A stretch of 64,000 nucleotides of DNA from Rhexocercosporidium sp. MPI-PUGE-AT-0058. Taxonomy: Eukaryota > Ascomycota > Leotiomycetes > Helotiales. A model generated the notes under the pieces. That model was not told where the DNA came from, did no database searches, and worked only from the letters and a program-made list of their open reading frames with translations. The translations under genes and the position numbers were made by a program. This document shows positions 54,660 to 64,000 of this stretch, in pieces. The number at the start of each line of letters is the position of its first letter. Position 1 is the first letter of the stretch. The DNA lies in assembly GCA_020746875.1 (NCBI GenBank), contig JAGTJL010000016.1, positions 1,984,001 to 2,048,000 of the forward strand, given 5' to 3'.

Positions 54660-57600
54660 ACACCCCCTTTCCGGCCACCCCCCATTCCGGCCACCTTTTT
54701 GTGACGATAGGTGCACTTAGGAGCTTCTCAGCGAGTCAGGGAATCCAGGGGTTCAGAGGTAATTAAGTCATGCCGAGTCGGACTAGTACCGGAAGGGTTT
54801 CGGAGGAGCTTATATATATGAATTTATATTTCCTTTATTCCTTCTTTCTTTTTTTATTTTCTTATTTCCTTTATATTAGACTTATTAGCTCTCGATAACT
54901 TTAGCTAAAGTATTATTATATACTTTTTATACCGCTCTTTTAGTTAATATTATTATATTAAATAAGAAAATCACTTCCGCCGGAGATAACTTTATAATAT
55001 CTTATTAGAGATTTAATTATTAATATTTTAAAGAGTTAAGATTTTAGAGATCTTTTAATAATTAAGAATTAGGATTTAGTTTAATACTTTATAATTAATA
55101 ACGCCTAAAGTAATCTTCGCTAATTACGCTTTAAATAACCCTTTTCGTATAAAGGCCGCTATAAACAGATTTTGAAGAAGTATTTTTATTATACCCGGAA
55201 CTTTATTATTTAAATACAAAACCCCTCCGAATTTACTTTAAGTCAGATATTTGTTTTTATTAAGACTTATTATATTTTAATTAATTACTAGAGAATTTAT
55301 TAAATCAGGTCCTTTAGTTATTACAACTTCCTTAAAAGCGTTTTTTAATTCAGAAACACTTACTGCCTTGTTTTTTAAAATTAGCGTCGTTACCTAAAAG
55401 AATAAAAGTAAAGCTTAAGACGATATAAATTATAATAATTCTAACGTTTTAAAAAGACTTTTTCAAGCCGTTAATAATCGAATTAAAAATTAAGCAAATA
55501 AGTAAAAAGAATTTTAATTTAGCTTTATTAAAATTAAAGTTATACTTATAGCTTTTATTACTTTTCGGCTTAATTTAATACGATTTAATAACGATTTTAA
55601 AAAAGATTTTATTTTTTTTAAGCTTTCCGAATTACTTTAGAATTACTTACGAACTTTTATTTTTCTTTTATTCCGATTAGTAAAATTTAATAAAAGTTCG
55701 TTAAGAAGTTATACTTCTTTTATTTTTAGAGCTTATTTAAGCTTATTTTAGCTTTTTAAAATTTAATTAATAAAGAAGATTACTTTATTAAATAATAGCT
55801 TAAACTTCTTATTTAAATAATAACGTATTTTAATTTAAAATCGCTTAGAAATTAATATTAATTTTTATTTAACAGAAAGAGCTTATTATACTCTTATTTA
55901 AAGATTAATTACTAAAACGGCATAATTTTACTTGAAATCTTAATACTTTTCGGAAACTTATTTTTTTAAAACCGCTAAAGAAATAATTATATTTTTAAAA
56001 TCTTACTTCTTAACCGGCTACGAAACGGACGAGTTCCAGTTTATTTTTTACGATTTATATATAAATTCTTATTTTAAGAAGATCTTTATTAAGTTTAAAA
56101 TAAGATTCTAGAGCGCTATTATCTAAAGTAATATTATTAAGTCGGAATAATTTTTTTATATATAATAAAAGCTTTCTCTTAAATTATAAAACAAGATTTC
56201 TATTATTAAGTTAACTTAAAAGAATAATTATAATAAAATAGTTTTTTATTTTATTTCGTTAAATTTAAAGAACCGCCGGAATTATATATTTAACTTAAAT
56301 TTTATTTTAATTTACATCCCGAATATAACTTAAAAGCCGTTCGGTTTAGGTCAGATTACTTCTTTTATTTAAACGCTTATTTAAAAAATTATTTTCGCTT
56401 ATTAATCTTCTTTTATTTTATTTTAACGCTTTTTTACTTCTTAATAATAATTTTTTTTTTTTTTATTACGCTAGAATTCTATATATTTAAAGTTTTAAAC
56501 TTTTATAAGCGATAATTTAATTAAGTATTATAATTACGGTAAATTTAATTATTATAAAAGCGATTACTTCGAGATTCTTAAAATTCAGTTTATAAATAAG
56601 AGAATCGAAGAAAAAAGCGTAGAATTAAGAGAAAAGCAGGAAAAGTTATTAAAAAGATAAATAAAAGAAAATAAAGAGGCTTAAAGAAAGATTCTTTCTT
56701 AAGTTTACGTAAATATAATTTATTAAAGCTTAATTTAAGTTCTTTTATAAGAGGAAAGTAATTCTTAATCTTTTATATTATTAATATAAATAAATATAAT
56801 ATTACATTCTTTGCTTTAATAAATATTAAAGTAAATAATTATTTTTTTATAAATCGGACCTTTTTCGTGCGCTTTTCGAAAGCCTTAAGAATAAAGATTT
56901 TACCTTTCTTTTATATTATTTTAATTCGTGGATTTTAGAATTCTGTATAAAGCTACGCCTCTTATTATATGCGTTTTTACTTAATAATAAACGGCAGACG
57001 CGTATATAATTGCCTTTTTATTATATTTAATTTAAGAAATTAAAATATAATAATTAGCGTTAAATAAATAAAACGCTTCCGCGTCAAACTCGATTCGGTT
57101 AATAACCGTCTTATATAACTTCTTATATACTCACGAATTCTTTATTAAACGAAAGAATTAATTATATTACTTTTTATTAAAATTAAAGCAAGAATTATTA
57201 ATTATTATTAATTGAATACTAACCGACGTGATTTAATTATAAATTAAATTAATTAAAGACGACGATATTATTAATTCGTTATTAATTATATATAAATATT
57301 AACGTTATTAAAGAATCCTTTTAAAGAATAAAAGCTAGAAATAGCTTTGGAATTCTTATTATTAGAGCCGGTTGGAAACCTAAAGGCAAGGAAGCTTTAT
57401 TTATAATTACGTCGTCGCCCGGAATTTATTATAATTCCGTAGAAAACTTTTTTTTTATTTATAAGATTAACGTAAACGTATTTTATTTTAATATAAAAAG
57501 TAAGAATATTAAATTCTTTATAATTAATATTTATAAAATAAATTAAGTCTTATAAGAAAGATATAAAAAAAAAGATCCGGATATTTTCTAAATTATAGCC

Positions 57601-60082
57601 GAAAAGCTTTCGAAATAATATTAATTTCTTAAAGAAATATTTTTTAAAACAGAATTAAACGTTTTATTACTTTATTAATATTATAATTATAAGATTTAAT
57701 TAAAGGTTTTATTATTTGATTTTTATTCTCTTTTATATTATTAATTAATAAAAGAATTAAAAGTATTAAAAGAATACTTTTTAAAGAATCTTAATAAAAG
57801 ATTTATTAAAACGAGTTAAAGTCTTTTCGCTTTTTTTGTTTTTTTTATAAAGAAAAGCGATAAAGAATTACGTTTTTATATTAATTATTATTATTTGAAT
57901 ACGCTAATGCAAAAGGACTTATATTTTATATCGAGAATCGACGAGCTCTTCTCTCGCGTATCGAAAGCTAAAGTATTTATTAAACTCGATATTCGGGCCG
58001 CATTTAATTATATTTAAATAAACCCCGAGTCGGAAAAATATATAACCTTCCGTATTAAATATAAGACTTATAAATGCAAAGTATTACCTTTTGGATTCTA
58101 TAACGAATTAAATATATATTAACGTTATATAAACGACGTATTATTAAATTATTTAAACGACTTTTATATAATATATTTTAATAATATCTTAATCTATTCG
58201 GAATCGATAAAGAAATATAAAGAATATATTAAAATAATTCTAAAACGGCTTATAAAAGCTAGCTTGCAAGCCGATATTAAAAAGTATGAATTCTATATTA
58301 TTTATATTAAATATTTAAATTATATTATGATTATAAAAGGAATTAAAGCCGATTTAAAGAAAGTAAAGTTATTACAGAACTGGAAATATTTAAAAATTAT
58401 TATAATAACGAAATCTTTTTTAAGTTTCTGCGATTTTTATTAATAATTTATTTATAATTTTAAATTTATTACGAAGTTTTTTTTACGCTTACTCGATTTA
58501 TAATTTTTTAAAATTAAACGGAAGAGTATAAAAAAGCTTTTAAAGAATTACGGAATTAATTATTAATTATATAAAAGATTTATTATTTTAATTTTAATTT
58601 ACTAACGCAATTAAAAACCGACGTTTTTGATAAAGTAATTGTAAGCGTAATTTCTTAATAATATACTAACGGATTATAATACTTTTTAGGATTTTATTCT
58701 TACGTCTTAAATAATTATAAGCTTAATTAAGAAATTTACGATAAAGAACTTTATATAATCGTAAGATTGTTTTATAAGTAGCGTCTTAAATTTATATTTA
58801 TTCGGATTAGACTCGGAGTATATTCGGACTACTGATTTTTAAAATATTTTATAATAATAAAAGTTTTTATAAGTAAGTAAGCTTAATAAATAGAATTCTT
58901 ATTTAATTTTAATTTCTAGATTATATATACGTTAAGTAAATAAAATTAAAAGATTAATATTCTTAGTCGGAAAAAGTAAGATTTAGAAGTCTAAGAGAAA
59001 GTAAAATTAAATAATTAATTTAAAATCTTATTTGCGCTTAATCGCTTTGATTTTAGAATTAATACGGAATTAATAAATAAATTTATATTTAACGTTATTT
59101 TTTTTTATTTTCTTTTTTTAAAAACGGAAAACGCTATTAACGATTCGACTTTAAAGTTACTTAGAACTTTATTTAATTTTATTAAGAAGCTTTATTAAGA
59201 TAACCGCGAGTCTTTTATAAAAGAATAAAAGTTCTTATTTAAAGATTATATAATAATAAACGGATTTTTATATTTTAAAAGCCGTTTATATATATAAAAG
59301 AATATCTTATTATATATTAGATTAATTTAAAAAGCTTATAATTAACCGTTTATAATATATTTAAATAAAAAGAAAACTTATTAGTTTTTTGCTTTTAAGT
59401 ATTATTAATTCGGAATAAGTTCGGATTACATCCGATATATAAGAAATTATAAAGTTTATTAATATTTTTATTTTAAATAAACTAAGTAATAAGAGTTTTT
59501 ATACCTTTTATTTATTCCCGTATATCTTATATAATATTTGTATATGAATTATAAGGATTTTTTAAAAAATAAATACGGTTTTAACCGAATCTTAATATTT
59601 ATTAATCGCTTTAGAAAAGATTCTGTTATAATTTCTTATTATTAAAATATTAACGCTTATAATATTATTTAATTATTTATTTAATAAATTTACCGATTCG
59701 GATATATTCCGGAGACGATTATATTTAATCGCGGCGCTTAATTTATTTTCTTTTTTTAAAAAGAATTCTATTATATTATTAGCGTTAAGATTAAGCTTTT
59801 TATAACTTATTATAAAGAAACGGACAAATAAACGGAAATTATAAATCGCTATATCGATTAAAAGCTTAGATTATTTGTTATTTATTATTAAAATAATTAA
59901 AATAAATTAATACTTTTAATTAATAGAGCTCAAATATCTTTGCTTTACGAATCTATTAATATAGCTTTATATTAATTTAAATTCGGCATAAAATTACGCA
60001 ATAGCTGGAACTGGAAGACGCTTAAAGCTATTATTTTATTAGAAAAGCTTAATTACGCCGACGTAAAGAAACTAGCTTAATG
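54660..60082 (+). mobile_element. Ty3/gypsy retrotransposon, RIP-degraded, 3' truncated
   Basis: Heavily AT-biased and full of stops, but the element order is readable on the plus strand. It has a 5' LTR-like start. A gag zinc knuckle at about 56526-56575 has every Cys and His position now Tyr (YYNYGKFNYYKSDY). Reverse transcriptase lies at about 57930-58480 (VFIKLDIRAAFN, YKCKVLPFGF, and YFNN at 58174-58185 in place of YxDD). RNase H is at about 58500-58990 (IYDKELYIIVRLF), and integrase with chromovirus-like tail at about 59400-60080 (ETIIFNRGA, EIINRYID*KLRLF, NSWNWKTLKAI, ending LNYADVKKLA). Both C-to-T and G-to-A changes are present, as RIP predicts. The coding match ends abruptly near 60080 with no 3' LTR. 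Confidence 0.9.
54690..54960 (+). repeat. 5' LTR-like segment of the plus-strand element
   Basis: Matches the reverse complement of about 60500-60760, with differences mostly C/T or G/A. Shared blocks include CAGCGAGT, AAGTCGGACTA, TTTCGGA-GAGCTTATATATAT and TTAGCTCTCGATA. It begins near a duplicated TCCGGCCACC motif. The exact LTR ends are uncertain. Confidence 0.65.
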
Positions 60083-60180
60083 TCGTATAGGCACGGGCAG
60101 CTGCTCTCTTAGCACTGCACGTGACCTAATTAGGTTCTGCTACTGTAAACCGCCTTTAGGAGAATAACTGTTTTCTCTTA
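60083..60180. other. GC-normal island inside the AT-rich block
   Basis: About 90 bases (CACGGGCAGCTGCTCTCTT..., GCACGTGACC...) that lack the C-to-T depletion of the flanks, sitting exactly where the first element is cut. It could be the end of a younger insertion or a repair footprint. Confidence 0.5.
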
Positions 60181-60499
60181 ATACTTAAAGCTTAAAAAAT
60201 AATAATTAATTACTTTAATTTAATTATAACTGCTTATAATGCTTTAATCCACTTTTATATTATAATTATAAGCCCCGTTAACGAAGTTATTAAGTTAGTA
60301 TTCTTCCTTTTATACGCTATTAATTTAAATAAAGCTTATAAGGTAAGTTTATAAGTAAAGAGTATTTATTATACGTTATAAAGTTTTCTACTTTATTATA
60401 AAATATAATTCATACCGCTGTTTTCTATTAACTCTTCGATTCTATTCTGGACGAATATAAAAGCCGAGCAACTGGATTATAACGATACTAGCCAAGAAA

Positions 60500-60760
60500 G
60501 CGGTATAAGAGGTATATGATAGTACTTTAGCTGAGGCTATCGAGAGCTAATAGGTTTAATACAAAGGAAATAAGAAAATAAAGAAGGAAAGAAGGAATAG
60601 AAAGAGTATGAGTTTATATATATATAAGCTCTTCCGAAACCTTTCCGGTATTAGTCCGACTTAGCATGATTTAATTACTTTTAAACTTTTAGATTTCTTA
60701 ACTCGCTGAAAAGCTTTTAAGTATACTTATTATCATATTATTTTTCTTTTAAAAAAGAGA
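60500..60760 (-). repeat. 3' LTR of the minus-strand element
   Basis: Reverse complement matches 54700-54960 across about 250 bases. The orientation relative to its own pol is as expected for a 3' LTR. Confidence 0.65.
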
Positions 60761-61389
60761 TTATCCTTAATCTTTAATTAGTCGTAGTTTAGTATTATTA
60801 CGGTGCTGAGGGCTCTTATCCGAGGTTAAGCGAGGCTACGCGAGCGTAAGCGAGATCTTATATAATAGTAAATAATATATTGTAAGAGGGCGAGCTTTTA
60901 TTTATTTAATTAATAGAATAAGCGTCCGAATCTAGTCCGTTATTTATCGTATTATACTGCCTTAGCGTTATCGATTTATTTACTTATATTAGCGCATATA
61001 TACGTTAAACTTTTTAAGGAATTAATTCTTTTTCCTTTAATAATATATACTTTTCCGTAAGTTATTTTAAATTGTCGATTTGCGTTATATAATTATTAAT
61101 ACGTATAATTAATTAATTAAAATAAATAAATAATAATAAGTAAGTAAAATCCCGTAACTTTTATAATAAAATCCGAATTCTGATTATAATAATACTTTTT
61201 CTAATCTTATTAGGAGCTTTAGCGGTGGCTTACCGCAATTACTGCGTGCGCTACGTGCGCCGGATAGTAAAGGAGCCGGGCTATTCTTATTACTTTAATA
61301 AGAGTAACTCGAAGAAATATACTTATTATATAATTTAAAAAAGATCTTGCCGCTTTATAAGTTAAGATTTAGAAAACTTCTGAAACGAG

Positions 61390-61960
61390 TCCAATATTAA
61401 TACTTTTGACTTTTTAGCTTTTGTAATTTATAAGCCCGGAGTACGACGCGTTATTAATAACTGCTAATAATACGGAAGTTTAAGTTGCCGCTTCGTCGAT
61501 CGACGAAGTATTACTTATAGCGACCGCGGAAGCGCTTAAGATTATAAAAGAGCTAGGGTTTACGATATTAAAAAAGACTCGGGCTTTCCGCTATATTATA
61601 TTTAAATAATTAAATAACGTTATTATAAGTCGTTGAGTTTATTATAAGTAATATTAGTATTTAATACTTAAAAGCCTTATTAGAGTTCTCGCGAGTTTTC
61701 GTTACTTCGGTAATTAAAATAACTCGCCGTAATAATAGTGCTAATAATAAAGAAGAAAAGAAAGATAAGGATAAGGATATAAGTATAGCTCGTCGCCGTA
61801 TACGTCGTAATAGTATTAAGCGTAAGGCGGTTATTATTACTATTAAGAAAAAGAAGAAGAAGAAGAAGTTTAGCCTTTCTTATAAAAAGTTAAATAGCGA
61901 GCTAACCGAGCTTTTATTAAGAGAAGAAGAGGACTCTTTTAATAAGGATTAAAAGGCTTT
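61390..61960 (+). other. Unassigned coding remnant within the second element
   Basis: The plus strand shows coding-like runs broken by stops (ISPEYDALLITANNTEV, ATAEALKIIKELGFTILKK, then a Lys-rich tract and SLSYKKLNSELTELLLREEE). It runs opposite to the surrounding retrotransposon. I cannot identify it. Confidence 0.35.
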
Positions 61961-64000
61961 ATTTCGGATTAGTTTCGGTAATCTTTTATAGCCGTTACTT
62001 TCTTCAAATTCTTATATAAAAGTAGCTATTTATAATAAAATCGGTAGCTAAGTCTTTATTAAAATACAGTCGTAAGGCCCCGTTAATACTTTAAATTAAA
62101 AAGTAAATAATTATTAATTAACGTCGTCGTTTTATTATCTCAGAAAGAAGTTATAATTTATTATTTTTTAAGTAATTATAATTATTTTTTTTTTAATTCT
62201 TAAGCCTTAAGCTATTCGGATAAGTTCCGGGGTAATTCCGGTTTATTAAAATACGCCGTATAAAAATCTCTTAATTTATAAAGCGACTTTATTAAATCAG
62301 AGGCATTATATTATTATAAATCGGAGTTATGGCCTAATTATTTCATTTAATATTTGAATACGTTATAATATAATTTAATATTAAGGATTTCTTCGATTTC
62401 TTATTTCTTTTAATTTTCGATAACTTTCGGAAGAGGTTTCGGCGTCTTTTAATTTAGCAAAAAGTCTTTCGAGTCTTTAAAAAAGAGTTTTAATATAAAT
62501 ACGTCGTATATTTGAGAGTTTATAAGTAATTTTAGCTTATAAAAGTAGCTTACTTTTTTTAAAATCTTAAAGAAGCTTTCTTATTAATTTGTAAGCTTAC
62601 GATTAAAATAATAGCTTTTAAGGTTTTTAGTTAATAAAAAGACTTCTTTTTCGACTTCCTAGTTAATAAGCTTCTGTTTTTAATCCGTTACGCGGGCTAT
62701 ACGGTCTTAAATAGCTTATATATTTCTTTTAATAATTTTTTACGCTTATTTTATACGTTAAGCTAATTTTTTTACGTCGGCGTAATTAAGCTTTTCTAGT
62801 AAAGTAATAGCCTTAAGCGTCTTCCAGTCCTAGCTATTGCGTAATTTTATACCGAATTTAAGCTAATACGGAATTATATTAATAAATTCGTAAGGTAAGG
62901 ATATTTAAGCTCTATCGATTAAAAGTATTAATTTATTTTAATTATCTTAGTAATAAGTAACGAATAATTTAAGCTTTTAATTAATATAGCGATTCATAAT
63001 TTCTGTTTATTCGTCCGTTTTTTTATAATAAGTTATAAAAAGCTTAATCTTAACGCCAATAATACGACAGAATTCTTTTTAAAAGGAAAAAATAAATTAA
63101 GCGCCGCGGTTAAATATAATTATTTTTAGAATATATCCGAATCGGTAAATTTATTAAATAAATAATTAAGTAATACTACGAGCGTCGATATCTTAATAAT
63201 AAGGAATTGTAACGGAATCCTTTCCGAGGCGGTTAATAAATATTAAGATTCGGTTAAAATTATATTTATCTTTTAAAAAATCTTTATAATTTATATATAA
63301 GTATTATATAAAGTATACGGGAATAAGTAAAAGATATAAGAATTCTTATTACTTAGTTTATTTAAAATAAGAATATTAATAAGTTTTATAATTTCTTATA
63401 TACCGGATATAATCCGAACTTATTCCGAATTAATAATATTTAAAAGTAAGAAGTTAATAAGTTTTCTTTTTACTTAAATACGTTATAAACGGCTGATTAT
63501 AAGCTTCTCGGATTAGTTTAATATATAATAAAGTATTCTTTTATATATATAAACGGCTTTTAAAATATAAGAATCCGTTTATTATTATATAATCTTTAAA
63601 TAAAGACTTTCGTTCTTTTATAAAAGATTCGCGATTATTTTAATAAAACTTCTTAATAAAATTAAATAAAATTCTAAGTAATTCTAAAGTCGAATCGTTA
63701 ACGGCGTCTTCCGCTTTCGAGGAAAGAAAATAAAAAGAAATAATATTAATTATAAACTTATTTACTAATTCCGTATTAATTCTAAGGTTAAGGCGATTAA
63801 ACGTAAGTAAGATTTTAAATTAATTATTTAATTTTATTTTCTTTTAGACTTTTAAATCTTGCTTTCTTCGGCTGAGAATATTAGTTTTTTAATTTTATTT
63901 ATTTAATGTATATATAATCTGGAAATTAAAATTAAATAAGAATTCCATTTATCGAGCTTGCTTATTTATAAGGACTTTTATTATTATGAAATATTTTAAA

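Larger units (their letters stand above)
60450..64000 (-). mobile_element. Second Ty3/gypsy element, minus strand, running off the window
   Basis: The minus strand repeats the pol order of the first element. Sequence at about 62765-64000 is the reverse complement of about 58900-60080 (integrase end AATTACGCCGACGTAAA at about 62775, then integrase core and RNase H toward 64000). About 61960-62750 is the post-integrase/chromodomain region missing from the first copy, and 60500-60760 is its 3' LTR. Its 5' part lies beyond the window. It is degraded to the same degree. Confidence 0.85.

Noticed and set aside
54660..64000. Interpretation as one 6-kb DNA transposon with about 250-bp terminal inverted repeats (54.7 and 60.7 kb)
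   Set aside because: The content is Ty3/gypsy pol on opposite strands in two copies, so the inverted ends are better read as LTRs of two oppositely oriented elements.

Overview
The window looks like nuclear DNA of a filamentous ascomycete (Pezizomycotina). A Leotiomycete/Helotiales-like fungus is my best guess, not a proven placement. The reasons are short spliceosomal introns (mostly 46-110 bp, GTAAGT/GTATGT donors, CTAAC-like branch sites), a HET-domain protein, NACHT-ankyrin remnants, a GH55 glucanase, and heavily C-to-T/G-to-A mutated retrotransposons typical of repeat-induced point mutation (RIP). I saw no tRNA, rRNA or CRISPR array.

Layout. 1-3.9 kb holds a foldback repeat, a gene of the DUF7730-type fungal family and a TA-flanked miniature inverted-repeat element. 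3.9-6.7 kb is a multi-repeat protein ending in a sphingomyelinase D/PLD-like domain and a PLAT domain, broken by one frame change. 8.0-14.3 kb is a core-gene block: mitochondrial lysyl-tRNA synthetase, the divergent TIM10, and a STB6-like protein. 14.6-16.2 kb is a NACHT-ankyrin fossil. 16.6-19.1 kb is a six-exon GH55 exo-beta-1,3-glucanase. 19.9-24.8 kb is mostly decayed: a membrane-protein pseudogene, one intact YCII-domain gene, an OTT_1508-like deaminase fossil and an orphan WD40 tail. 25.5-34 kb is accessory: a C2H2 zinc-finger gene with a poly-Glu microsatellite, a Ser-rich secreted protein, the C-terminal end of a HET-type protein, and a deaminase-like protein with CAE/CxxC motifs and 17-residue repeats. 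34.6-53.6 kb is mixed: GID2/RMD5 ubiquitin ligase, a full HET protein, a cyclase-family enzyme, an SDR pseudogene, a J-like-domain protein, an RNase III-like pseudoenzyme, a disordered hypothetical protein, a RidA protein, a four-helix membrane protein and a small three-exon hypothetical gene. From about 54.66 kb to the end is an AT-rich RIP-degraded block with two Ty3/gypsy elements facing tail to tail.

How genes fit together. There are no operons. Conserved mitochondrial/housekeeping genes (LysRS and TIM10 share a divergent 568-bp promoter region; GID2; RidA) alternate with fast-evolving self/non-self and conflict-type genes (HET, NACHT-ankyrin, two deaminase families). Several of the latter are fossils carrying C-to-T stop codons, which suggests mutation pressure reaching beyond the obvious transposon block. 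Exon junctions below were placed by hand from splice motifs and family-consistent reading frames.
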